Shown here piece after piece: positions 41,192-52,818 of a stretch of 64,000 nucleotides of DNA; positions within the stretch are counted from its first letter, which is position 1; every line of letters starts with the position of its first letter. The DNA comes from Perca fluviatilis (taxonomy: Eukaryota; Chordata; Actinopteri; Perciformes; Percidae), in NCBI RefSeq assembly GCF_010015445.1, contig NC_053112.1:36816665-36880664 (forward strand). The letters are read 5' to 3'. Made by a program: the position numbers and the translations under genes. The notes under the pieces are model-generated. The model was not told the origin of the DNA and did no database searches. It saw only the letters and a list, made by a program, of their open reading frames with translations.

Positions 41192-41330
41192 GTGATTAAA
41201 AAGGTGTTGGCACACTTACTCAAAGAGCAAACAGTAGACGGTGCCCTACCCTGCCTAAAGGATATTTACACCAGGCGCTGCATGAAAAAAGCTAGGAGAA
41301 TCATTAAAGATCAAAATTACCCAGATAAGG
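41192..41330 (+). pseudogene. Possible LINE reverse-transcriptase C-terminal fragment
   Basis: The frame reads LPCLKDIYTRRCMKKARRII then KDQNYP. This pattern (L-DIY--RC-KKA--I-KD) is typical of the region after the reverse transcriptase in L2/CR1-type LINE proteins of fish. No active-site part is present, and the frame ends in a CCA/CCC repeat at 41333-41370. Confidence 0.4.
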
Positions 41331-41624
41331 ATACCCCCCCCCCCACCACCACTACCACCACCACCACAATCATGCACAAGTCAAAGGAGCTGATGGGATT
41401 ACATTTCACTGATTTCTGTGGCAAATACCAGTAATTGCTCAGAAAACATATTTGTTCCAGTGTTGCTACTTCAGGCTGCTGCTGTTGCATAATATGTTAT
41501 AGCTTTTTGTACTCTCAGATTTATGTCTCAATTAGAATGACATCAAATGTTTGATCAGCAACTTGACCATGCTTGCACGTACATTTTCATAAACTCCAAA
41601 CGTGGTGAAGAGTAAATTATGACA

Positions 41625-41804
41625 TTAAAGCTTTAGTGCGTAACTTTTTGATATTGATGAACGTCCCTCACATTCAAGCCATTGTCAAATGAGTTGCTAC
41701 AAAGCTAATTAAGACTATTAGCTCCGCACAACTCTCTCTGTATTTCTCAGTATGGCTATGTTCACAAGATTGTGGCGTCCAGTAACTACGCACTATAGCT
41801 TTAA
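41625..41804. mobile_element. TTAA-bounded MITE, 180 bp
   Basis: The ends TTAAAGCTTTAGTGCGTAAC and ACTACGCACTATAGCTTTAA are inverted and bounded by TTAA. A second, decayed copy lies at 37603-37941. Confidence 0.8.
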
Positions 41805-42890
41805 ATGGTAATTGGCCTACTATTTATTCCTGTTTTACTTGATCTTCAATCTCACTCATTCTGTGAAATGTCTTGCAGAGCAGCTAATATGACCATTTCT
41901 CACACGGTGGCCTTGTGTGCAATGGGTTCTTAAGATGGCCTTTACGTATAGCGAATCCATGTTTTCATAAGCCCGCAAGAAGTTGTTGGGTTGATGGAAA
42001 TGTGTTTGATGCTCTACAAACAGACCTCAAACATAATTTTTCAAGACTAAATATCAACACAGTGCTGCTGATATTTGAGAATGCCTCGTCATTTCAAATT
42101 GAGGTTTTCTTCTATGTTACGGTATTTTCTACTTCTGCTATAATGATATAGTTATAGTTGATTATAGTCCCTGAGGATACTTTATTTGTCTTTACATCTT
42201 AAAATGCACTTTTTAGCTAGCCAAACTCTGAAGTAGGATTTTACTAAACATGAATAGTTTCTGTGCTTCCTCCACAATCCCCTTTTACAGAAAGACAGAG
42301 GTCTGCAATTGTCCTTCAGATAAAAATCATTCTTATGCCATGTTGTGGTTTGATGACATCCAGGCAGGCCAATCTGTCAGCACATTTTAATTCAAGTGAC
42401 CCTGACCCACAACGGGTGTATTGCAGAAACTAGTCACGGAAAACATGACAATATAGGCTAGTGTCTGACCCCCCCAGTGGCAGACGCACAAGACTGGGAT
42501 GTTGTATTGGGATCCAGGACGACTGGATGAAGTGTGTTAAGATATTTACAAATTAGACATTACACTCATGTGTAGTAATCCTTCCCTTTCTGTCTGCTAC
42601 CAAGTTTGTAATGCCTATCAACTGTGGAAAAATAAGGATTTGCAGTACTGGTAAAAATTGATGTTGGCAGCAACAGCCCTGGACTATATTATTGTATTTT
42701 TTTATAGCAGCTACCAAGCGGCCTTGTTTTAAATTCTGAAGATTACTTTGAAACTGAGTTGGCTTCATTTCCCATGAAACCTGTGTGTTCTCATTGCCGC
42801 AGAAAATTATAAAAACACGTCTATATATAATTTTAAAGGATTTGTAACCAGTGTGGACCATGTGAAACGGTTCACTTACAAGTTGCGGGT
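41805..42890. other. Noncoding, no recognised feature
   Basis: AT-rich, with spurious frames only. Confidence 0.6.
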
Positions 42891-42894
42891 GTTA

Positions 42895-43280
42895 TATTAG
42901 AGTGAATGGGTTGACTTTAATCAGGCGAGTCGCTCGAATGACGGCCGCCATGTTGCGCCTCCATCTTTAAATAGATTAGCCAAAGAGGGACATACCTCCG
43001 CATTTCACCCTCTTACACCTATTGGCACCGTGACGAATGCCAGGGGGAGATTACTCGCCAGGGAAGCGAAAAAGAGAATTAAAACGACAACGTGACAGGC
43101 AAAGCAACAAGACCAAAGTTAATATTGGAGTGGCTAGGACAGCTGCGTGGAAACGATGGAGAGAGCTAACTTTGGATTCGGACCCCGTAGGAGGAAGGGC
43201 TACAAAGTAATATTCAGTTGGTTGTCATATACAATTTCACCGCTAGATGGGAGAAATTCTTACACAATGTCGCTTTAAGG
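42895..43280. repeat. Repeat-derived segment with short basic ORF
   Basis: The segment ends in ACCGCTAGATGGGAGAAATT then ACACAATGTCGCTTTAAGG, resembling the end of a common fish repeat. It contains the basic ORF at 43037-43210. The left end is not defined. Confidence 0.5.
43037..43210 (+). pseudogene. Basic 57-codon ORF fragment, transposon-associated
   Basis: The frame from ATG reads MPGGDYSPGKRKRELKRQRD then KVNIGVARTAAWKRWREL. The strongly basic start looks like a nuclear-localisation stretch. The KRWREL word is like that in predicted fish proteins of repeat origin in which a similar block precedes a longer DNA-binding-like domain. Here it stops early (TAA at 43208), so it is probably a truncated remnant. 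Function is unknown. Confidence 0.35.
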
Positions 43281-43804
43281 CAAATAGAAAAGTCATCACA
43301 TAAGCTTTGTTTATATACCGAAATTTGTCTAAAAACACAGAGGCTCAAACTAGAGTTAATCAAAGACTAAGGTTAAAAAGGAAAATTAGTGTTACACCAA
43401 CTAATATGTATTTACAACTATGGTGAAACTAACACAGGAGCTGAAACTATTCAATTCTATTTATTCAAGAAGGGGACTGTGCAAATGAATAAAATGCATA
43501 ATTATATATGGGTTAAAAATGCCAGAATTAGCCAAAAGGCTATTTTCCATAGACTCTGGCTTCGATGTTAAAAAGGCTTTTTAAAATACAAGAAAGAAAG
43601 AGACAACACAAGCAGAACTAGGATTTAACCCACATGTTATCCTCGGGTCAAATTTTATATTAGAAAATATGGGATGTCGAAATAAGCGCCGTGTTTACTT
43701 AAGAAATGTTCTTAAGTAAATGTACTTAGTTACATTCCGCCCATGCTCAAGCGCAGCTCAGGTCCCTGTATCATTCTACACCACCTGTGCTGTCGCAGAA
43801 TGCC
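43281..43804. other. Noncoding, flank duplicated at 45960-46100
   Basis: The last about 120 bp (TTAGTTACATTCCGC, CTCAAGCGCAGCTCAGGTCC, GCAGAATGCCATGATAAT) is repeated at 46000-46102, which indicates a local duplication around the fold-back element. Confidence 0.75.
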
Positions 43805-43874
43805 ATGATAATACGGTGGCCGGGAAGTGCAATGCAACATTACAAAGAATGAAACACTTTTACAAAGCTCGAGA

Positions 43875-44220
43875 CAAATTTACATTTTGGAAAACAAATT
43901 TACATTTTGGAAAACAAATTTACATTTTGGAAAACAAAATAACATTTTAGAAAACAAATTTACATTTTGGAAAACAAAATAACATTTTAGAAAACAAATT
44001 TACATTTTGGAAAACAAAATAACATTTTCGAAAACAAATTCTACGTTAGAAAACAAATTTACATTTTGGAAAACAAAATAACATTTTCGAAACAAATTTA
44101 CGTTTTAGAAAACAAATTTACATTTTGGAAAACAAAATAACATTTTAGAAAACAAATTTACATTTTCGAAAACAAATTTACATTTTAGAAAACAAATTAA
44201 CAAGATGCAAAACACTTTTA
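43875..44220. repeat. 20-bp satellite array, left arm
   Basis: About 16 copies of AAAACAAATTTACATTTTGG and the variant AAAACAAAATAACATTTTAG, some with indels. Confidence 0.95.
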
Positions 44221-44341
44221 CCAGTCCGGAAACAAATTTACAAATGACAGATTCTTCACGGGAAAGGGAATGTACCACATACCGGAAGTGATGAGGTGTT
44301 GTTGGTGAGCGCAGTCAATTTGTGTTGTTGTGAGTGAGTAT

Positions 44342-44887
44342 ATGGCGTGGAATGAAGTTTATGGTGACTTTACGCGTGGTCGGTGTTTTGAGTTTTTTAA
44401 GGACGCGGACCTGACGGGAAACATTGGGAAAAACAGGGAACGTATCGACAGCCGCGGCCGGATCGGCTAAGCAGCGGGGGGGCAGCTGAGTCCGTCTGCA
44501 GCTGCAGGACCTGGAGCTCACTGCCCATTCCTGGGAGCCAAAACGACACCACGCAGCTGGAGACCCAGGCCGTATTGGTGGGCCCGCTGGAGAAGGGAAG
44601 CCCGGGAGAATCAGATCCAGGACTGAGCGGAGCGGACTGTCACAGCCTGCTGAAGTTTAAATCACAGGTTTCCTAAAGGGAGTCTGGCGGGACTCGGACT
44701 GTGGACGACGAAACACGACTTAAAGTCTCGTTAAATAAATAAATACATGCAGAAATAAATGAATCATTAGTGGGGGAGTGAGCCTGGACATTTCAGTCTG
44801 TTTAAACTTCACTTTGAAGCAGAACCTCTTAGTTCAGAAGGGTGAAGTTTCCGTTTGTACTCATATCTGTGAACTGATTATAATAAA
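44342..44887 (+). other. Gene-like core of the fold-back element
   Basis: Between the arms the sequence becomes GC-rich and has transcript-like order. An ATG at 44342 opens a 42-codon frame (MAWNEVYGDFTRGRCFEFFK then DADLTGNIGK, stop at 44468). A second open stretch (LETQAVLVGPLEKGSPGESD) follows to about 44678. An AATAAA at 44882-44887 precedes AT-rich sequence. This could be captured host sequence. I do not recognise the protein. Confidence 0.3.
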
Positions 44888-45220
44888 TATTCTTTGTATT
44901 AACACCTTAATTAGTCTCTTTGTCTTTTGTTTAAAAAAAACTAGAACATCGCATGAGATTTTGACGATTTATAGTGATTTTATTTCCGTTAGACCTTTGC
45001 CTACATTGACGCTGATGCATTAAGGACGGCCCATAGACAGTATATAAGGCAGTGCCTCCCCTGTTCCAAGATGGCGGCTCTATTGACGCATTCGATCCAT
45101 AACTGCCGTAGTCAAGGCGACATGTATACAACACCTCATCACTTCCGGTATGTGGTACATTCCCTTTCCGTGAAGAATCTGTCATTTGTAAATTTGTTTC
45201 GGGACTGGTAAAAGTGTTTT

Positions 45221-45688
45221 GCATCTTGTTAATTTGTTTTCTAAAATGTAAATTTGTTTTCTAAAATGTTATTTTGTTTTCCAAAATGTAAATTTGTTTT
45301 CTAAAATGTAAATTTGTTTTCGAAAATGTTATTTTGTTTTCCAAAATGTAAATTTGTTTTCTAAAATGTTATTTTGTTTTCCAAAATGTAAATTTGTTTT
45401 CTAAAATGTAAATTTGTTTTCGAAAATGTTATTTTGTTTTCCAAAATGTAAATTTGTTTTCTAAAATGTTATTTTGTTTTCCAAAATGTAAATTTGTTTT
45501 CTAAAATGTTATTTTGTTTTCCAAAATGTAAATTTGTTTTCTAAAATGTAAATTTGTTTTCTAAAATGTTATTTTGTTTTCCAAAATGTAAATTTGTTTT
45601 CTAAAATGTTATTTTGTTTTCTAAAATGTAAATTTGTTTTCTAAAATGTTATTTTGTTTTCCAAAATGTAAATTTGTTTTCCAAAATG
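45221..45688. repeat. 20-bp satellite array, right arm
   Basis: About 23 copies of the inverse unit CCAAAATGTAAATTTGTTTT, alternating with CTAAAATGTTATTTTGTTTT in a partial higher-order pattern. Longer than the left array. Confidence 0.95.
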
Positions 45689-45784
45689 TAAAAGTGTTTC
45701 ATTCTTTGTAATGTTGCATTGCACTTCCCGGCCACCGTATGATAATGAGAGGCCTTTCTGACGTGGTAATTTGGGTTCATCATG

Positions 45785-46030
45785 TTATATCATAAACTAC
45801 ATGTGTTTTGTGTGCACAAATCCTAATGTGGAAAGTAACTAGTAACTTACGCTGTCATAGTAATGTAGTGGAGTAAAAAGTACAATATTTCTCTCTGAAA
45901 TGTAGCGGAGTACAAGTAGAAAGTGGCAGGAAAAGAAAAAGACTCAAGTAAAGGTAAATTTGTAAAGTACAAATACCTCAAACTTGTACTTAAGTACAGT
46001 TCTTAAGTAACATTAGTTACATTCCGCACA
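45785..46030. repeat. Partial MITE, same family as 18282-19115
   Basis: Shares TAAACTACATGTGTTTT, GTAACTAGTAACT, TTTCTCTCTGAAATGTAG and ACTTAAGTACAGTTCTT with 18590-19090. The left end is missing. Confidence 0.8.
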
Positions 46031-49000
46031 TTGAGCATGGCTCAAGCGCAGCTCAGGTCCCTGTAGCGCTCTACACATGCTGGCGCAGAATGCCATGATA
46101 ATGAGAGGCCTTTCTGATGTGGTCATTTGGGTTCATTATGTTGTCACGTTATCACACGCTGGCAGGTGAGATCGAACAAAGAAGGGTGCTACCTACCCAG
46201 ACATACCCACACCCTATCTACCAGCCCCTCTGCTGACCCCACTAACCTCCAGCACAGCATCAAGTACACGGCCTGGACTTGTTCGGCTCTTTAAAATATT
46301 TGCCCATCCTTGTTCTGCATAGCACTAAATGACAGCTAAGTGTGGCACTCCTATTGTAATTGTTTTGGGTGATAAGTAAGTACTTTGTAACCCTGAGGTG
46401 CATTGCAAAACAGTTTATGACGAGGATAATTCTTTTTCAGGCCCTGTCACTGTACTTTTTATTTACTTATTATAATGCAAACATGTATTGATACTGACTT
46501 TAATGTAATTGTAATTGCGTTTCCTCAGGTTGTTAACCCTGTTGTTAATGTGTAAAAATCTGCCTAATTTATCCTTTCCAGCCAAAGCGGAATATGTAAA
46601 CTTTTTCTGTTGCTTTGTCCCGCTGTGGCTCATTATTGTGTAAGAACCAGTGTGGGACGGTGCAAAGCAGCATTTCTGATGGCCATTCATTTTCCGCCGA
46701 CCTTTCAAGTCAGTCAGGAAGAGCCAGCCTGCCTGGGTCATGCATGTGAATTGAGGCGTACCCTTCAGTTCCCTTCATTATGTAGTCATAAAACACCTTC
46801 AAAGGTGTTCCTTTCATCTGTATGCCACGTTTGACTTCTAGACTAAGAAATGTATGGAATCACGTCAAGGTGTGTCTGGACGGCAACCACTAATGGTATG
46901 ATTAGCATTAAAGTCTGAGGTGTGTACGGTTTGGTGCAGTCAGCGATTCGAATCCGTTCTGTGTCTGTGCCATAGACTGTATAAAATAAGGGGACACGGG
47001 CACCGTGACGTCACCCATTGATTTATGAACTCCCGTTTTGCAAGCCGTGTTTTTGGTATTTTGGCCGTCACCGTCACCGTCTTTTTTTTTTTTTTTTTTT
47101 ATCAGAATACAACATAGAAAATCTGCTTAGAAATATAAAAACTATTGGATAGGATAGTGAACTCTTCGACAGTTGTGGGTTCACAATAGAACAACACAAT
47201 GTAATTTTGCTAAATAAAACATCACATTTATTATTAGTTTCACTTGTTTTCATTTTAAACAAATTGTATATCCAAATACAATACACATAGACACATATAC
47301 ACATTTTTTACAAATAAAAAAAACTAAACAATTCCAGTGCCGGTGTGCGTATTGTTCTCTCTGCATGTCAGTTTCACAGCAGCAACTGCAGCAACAACCC
47401 AGCTAAGGATAGTTACATAACTTGCTGTGTCGTCGTCCGCTCTATACCATGGCATTTGTCTGATCTGTGGCAATAAGTCCTGGGTCTCAGTAAACACACT
47501 GACATATTATCACCTTTAAAGTTGATATGGCAAATATATTTGCAAACAGTTGCCAGTTTACACATTCAGCAGACACAGAGCAACATTAGCATTTATTTGG
47601 ACTTGTGTCTCTAGCCACCTGATGAATGAAAGTCCAAATTCACTATTTTTTCACTCTTTTTTTTTCAACTAATTAAGTTTTATTTTTCTCAAAATACACA
47701 AGAGTGAGTTTATTCCAGGGTCTGGATCCTCTCTCTTCATGATACTTCAATTCCACAGTCTAGACAACAGTCTTCATTAAAAAGGGTTTGAAATTAGAGG
47801 TAGATTTAGATTTATATTGATGAGATTATAGCATCTTTAAAAATAGCTGTTAAATCTAGTCAGTCAGTTAAGTTTAGTGTGACTTCATGTTATGAATTGT
47901 ATTGTGTATGCATGTTATGATGTCATTAAAATGCAATTAGCGTGTGACGCAGTCCAGCAACGTTTAGTGACTATTGGAGTAGGCTTTAGCTACTTTCCAT
48001 TGAAAATGTTTGGCAACGCTGAAGCTATTCACTGGCATTCGTCTGCCGTTTGATGCTGGTCCAGTTTTTAATAGCTTTTTTTGCAACACAAAATTTACGC
48101 AACAAAATTAGGCTGACACTGAGTCAAAACAGCAAAGTTCAGGGCCTGAGAACCCTGAAGTTGGCTGATTTCCTGCGGGTTAGTCACTACGAGCCTTTCC
48201 TGTTACACATTTAAATGGTTAGTGCAATGATTGTAATGATATTTTCAGTAGAAGCATAGATAATGTACGCTTGAGTGAGCATTTGAACGGCACTAATTAG
48301 TCATGTGGGTCGCAGGTTGAGTGATGTGGTATTCTTAAAACCAACTGTTATTGCGGTGTCTGTCTCTTACAATACTACTACACAGCAAGCAAACGCTCAT
48401 AAAACATGCTTTAGCTGAACATAGCCCCTACAGCAAAGTCTGGTAAAGAGATTATGTGAAGATAATCCCTTCTGCGGTTTTGGATTTAAACTACAATACC
48501 TTCAAGTCAAAAAGACTTGCGTAATGATATCATGTACAGACAAAACCCTTCTGGCACTGAGTTTGTTTTTATAATTGTTAGAGAATGGATCAAAGCTATT
48601 GTATGTTTTTATAACGGGTGTTTCTTTTCATTCTTTCTGGCAAACACCTAAAAGGGTCCTTGTACAGAAAATGAGGGATAACATAAGACACGATCAAAGA
48701 GCTCCTAAGCGCCCACCCTTGCAGGGAACGGAGGCAGAGGAATGTAGAGTCACAGAGGTCAGGTACATGAGGGAGCTCTTAAGACTTTTCAGTGGAAAAC
48801 CCGAAATCTGTGGCTGACGTGTTTTCGTTTCCTCCTCTTGTACACAGTGTCCGCCTCTGAAACCTCCACCTCGGTTCCCGAAATTCGACTAACAAGTCAC
48901 TACCTGCTTTTTCCTGTAGCCCTCAGTTACGCGATTCCCCTGGACAAACACTCCCAAGAATGTCGTGCGACAGAGAGACAGAGAGAGTTCTTGGATCTTT

Positions 49001-49277
49001 GTGGGAGCAACATGACATCTAAAAACAGGCTCGGTGGCATTCCCTGTTTGCAATCACCGCAGAAATGAGAACAGACGTACCTGCAACGCCCTGACAGGTG
49101 ATGTTTTTCCTGGATTTTAACTAACAACGTAGTTAGTCATCATTATCATCATCATTATTATCAACATTGCTGCTCTCTTGCCAACAGGTGGCCACCTTGC
49201 TGAGAGGGTGTGGGAGTGTGATGACGGTAAGTGTCCCAGCAGTGCTGACTGGCACTGTTTGGCTAGTCAGCATTCTT
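46031..49277. other. Noncoding, no recognised gene
   Basis: Contains the empty target site at 46095-46102. A fish repeat fragment lies at 46973-47075 (CATAGACTGTATAAAATA, GTGACGTCACCCATTGATTT), followed by a T-run at 47082-47100. The CATAGACTGTATAAAATA word recurs inverted near 38730 and, diverged, near 54490. Elsewhere there are AT-rich spurious frames only. Confidence 0.6.
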
Positions 49278-49386
49278 TGTGTGTGTGTGTGTGTGTATAT
49301 ATGTGTGTGTGTGTCTGTGTGTGTGTGTGTGTGTGTGTGCATGTGTGTGTGTGCGTGTGTGTGTTTGTGTGTGTGTGCGTGCATGT
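49278..49386. repeat. (GT)n microsatellite, interrupted
   Basis: A GT run with TATATAT, CT, CAT and GC interruptions. Confidence 0.95.
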
Positions 49387-49946
<560 letters not shown>

Positions 49947-50133
49947 CCCGGTCTCATTGTAGTTCGTTATATGGTTACGTTATTGAATCTATTAAGTCAG
50001 TGACAGGACATGTGAATGTAGTTTTTTCGTGTGGTGATTACGAATTTTAAAGCATTGTATTTCAATGGGAAGCTAATTTCGTGATCACAGAACGATGAAG
50101 GTAGCGAGTAGTACTGATAAGGCCAATGTCCTA

Positions 50134-52307
50134 TGGCGTTATATATGTGTCACATTCCTGAGCGAGTAATTGTATGTTTTGAGCGCAGAGAACTATATTT
50201 TGCAAGCACATTACATTACATTTTGAACAGAAATTAACACTCGCAAAAAATAATTTAGTTTGAGTAAACAAAAACCTATTTCGGGCACAATAAATGTATT
50301 TGCATGTCTTTCTCTGCTCGCAGGTAAAAGCTGCTGCGCTCCGGTCCTGTCTCCCTTGCTCTCAACCTCTTCTCTCTGCGCGCTCAACTCTAGACACGCT
50401 CGCTCAGATTTTCACAGCGTTACAAGTGTGCCACAAAACCAACCAATCGCAGAATCAAAAGGTCAATTCTGATTGGCTGTTCGTCTCCAATTAGATCGCA
50501 AGTAGCAGGAAAGACATATCTACAGGGAAACAGTTTTTGACACAACACCTGCAGTGATTCCCCAGCAAGGGGTATCTCTGCTGTAGCTAGTGGGTACTTG
50601 GAAAGATTGTGGAGCAGCTTAACTAATCAAAATAATTTAATTATTGTTATTATATTGTTTAAACATATAGCGAAGTAATCAATGGTAGAAATAAAAAGCT
50701 AAAAGTGGCCTACTGACTTAGCTAACAGTTTAAATGATTAGTTAAAAGTAATGTATGACTTTTAAAACATTAACCACACTTCAAGTAAAAGGCCAAGCTA
50801 GTAGAATTTCTGACCAAACCAACCTAAATGTCTATAGTTCAAATGCATGAAAATGTAAGAATATTCACTTTAATAGGATAGTGTGAACACATTGGGAATT
50901 GACTGGGTGGGTATGTGAGTTGATATGACAGGGATGTGGGGGAACCTAATACCAGAAGGGTTGGAAAGCACTGATCCACAGTATTTTATATTATTGACCG
51001 ACCGGTATATTACAGACATGCCTTAATAGTTGTGTTAATCACAACACCGTTTTTTGAATTACATATCTCCGTGTGTGACTAACATCATCCTTCACAAGAA
51101 ATCTAACATTAGCTAGCCCAGCATGGATACAGTCTATGCATCCAACATATTCATCTGAACAAACCTAAAATGTCACAATACAGCCACTTAAAAGAAGTTT
51201 GTAATACTGGTTACATCGATGTGGTGTTTTATTAACCTTAATTCTTTAAGGTTGGTTCAATTGACTTGCAAAGTAGCTATCCGTTGCTAACGTTAGCTAG
51301 CTAGCTTATTTATGTCAAAAAGCAGTAGCTAACGAACGTTACTGCCAAGATATGATTTCATTTTAAGACAGATGACAACACTTGACGAGTCTTATAACAC
51401 CTCTCTGGTCTCTCGTGAAATCATATCTTGGCAGTAGTTAGCTAACGTTTCTGCTTTTTGAGATAAATTAGCATTAGCAACGGATAGCTCATTCGCAAGC
51501 TAATATAGCAACATAATTCAGGTTAATAAAATACGGTAATGTAACCAAAGTATTAAAAACTACTTACATGTGGCTATAGTGTGACAGGCCTACTGCTGTT
51601 CAGTCTCGCATTGCGAGACCTAACTTAGCTAGTTACAGTGCTGCGAGGCCTGTTCAGATGACATGTCGGCTGCTGTGTGTGAGCTAGCTAGATTGCTTGT
51701 GAAGGATGAGTCAAACATAAGGAGATATGAGTCAAACAAAACAACGGCATTATAATTACGTACACAAATATTAAGACATTTCTGTGATATAGCTATGTCA
51801 ATAATACAAAATACTGACGAAAATGTGTTTTAATCCAGTAACATTACATTAGTCGAACAATTCCACTGTCGACGGTTATTGCGTCCAACAAGTGTTGACT
51901 GAAAAGACGGTTCCTCCTAGATTTTTGTTTCCTGATATTGCGATGTAATTGGAGACGAACAGCCAATCAGAATTGACCTTTTGATTCTGCGATTGGTTGG
52001 TTTTGTGGCACCGCAATGTAACGCTGTGAAAATCTGAGCCGCGGGTGTCTAGAGTTGCGCGCAGAGAAAAGAGGTTGAGAGCAAGGGAGACAGGACCGGG
52101 CGCAGCAGCTTTTACCTCGCAGAGCAGAGAAAGACATGCAAATACATTTATTGTGCCCGAAATAGGTTTTTGTTTACTCAAACTAACTTATTTTTTGCGA
52201 GTGTTAATTTCTGTTCAAAATGTAATGTAATGTGCTTGCAAAATATAGTTCTCTGCGCTCAAAACATACAATTACTCGCTCAGGAATGTGACACATATAT
52301 AACGCCA
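50134..52307. mobile_element. Giant imperfect palindrome / fold-back element, about 2.2 kb
   Basis: The left arm (50134-51360) and right arm (51416-52307) are inverted copies. Matching words run from the ends (TGGCGTTATATATGTGTCAC; ACACATATATAACGCCA), through CTGATTGGCTGTTCGTCTCC, to the centre (GATATGATTTCA; TGAAATCATATC). Only about 55 bp separate the arms. The left arm carries about 330 bp absent from the right (roughly 50560-50960). TA lies outside each end (50132-50133 and 52308-52309), consistent with a TA-target transposon. No transposase frame was seen. Confidence 0.85.
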
Positions 52308-52309
52308 TA

Positions 52310-52750
52310 AAAGTCGGCGTAGAGAGGTTGGTCAGGGTGGTGCATGTGTCAAACAACACAGGACACCCCGGAGATGGGCGATCGTGTCCCGCGTGTTGCA
52401 GTTCCTTTCCTCGTTATTCTCTTCCTAACCACACCCGTCCCGCTGTTGTCGGCGTGTACCGCGTGTGACGGTTCCTTTCCCCGTTCTTCTTTTCCTAACC
52501 ACAACCGTCCCGTTATTGTGGCGTTTCATTTCCCCATTGTTGTGTGCCCCTGCGCCCGGGGATCGCGTCCCGCGAGTGGCGGCCCGTCCCGTTGTTGTGG
52601 CCAGCGCGTGGCGCCTCATTTCCCCGTTGTTGCGTCCCCCAGAGCAGGTTCGAAAATCGTGACCTGTACACGTTCAAAATTCGTGGCGTGTACACGAAAT
52701 AAACGTCAAAATCGTGACCTGTACACAAATTAATAAATCAAAACCGGGTT
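52310..52750. repeat. GC-rich degenerate tandem sequence
   Basis: Repeated modules of CGTCCCG(T/C)TGTTGTGGC, TTTCCCCGTTGTTG and GTTCCTTTCC, then GTGACCTGTACAC words three times (52660-52730). The CpG-rich composition is unlike the surroundings. No protein-like frame was recognised. Confidence 0.55.

Positions 52751-52818
<68 letters not shown>

Larger units (their letters stand above)
43813..45738. mobile_element. 1.93-kb fold-back transposon with satellite arms
   Basis: The terminal repeats begin ACGGTGGCCGGGAAGTGC and end GCACTTCCCGGCCACCGT. Each end is flanked by ATGATAAT (43805-43812 and 45739-45746), a perfect 8-bp duplication. The inverted arms run to about 44304 and from about 45130. 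Most of each arm is a tandem 20-bp satellite. An empty version of the target occurs at 46091-46110 in a duplicated flank. The 8-bp duplication fits hAT, Mutator, Merlin or P superfamilies; the end sequence does not decide. No transposase is present. Confidence 0.9.

Noticed and set aside
43875..44220. Regular 20-bp repeats as a possible CRISPR-like array
   Set aside because: The units are contiguous with no spacers, in vertebrate DNA, inside transposon arms.
44931..45224. 97-codon minus-strand frame
   Set aside because: It spans the right arm of the fold-back element and its core edge, with no recognisable motif.
50260..52181. Similar short frames (KPISGTINVFACLSLL) at 50260 and 51876 on opposite strands
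   Set aside because: They are the two arms of the giant palindrome; the similarity reflects the inverted repeat, not a protein family.
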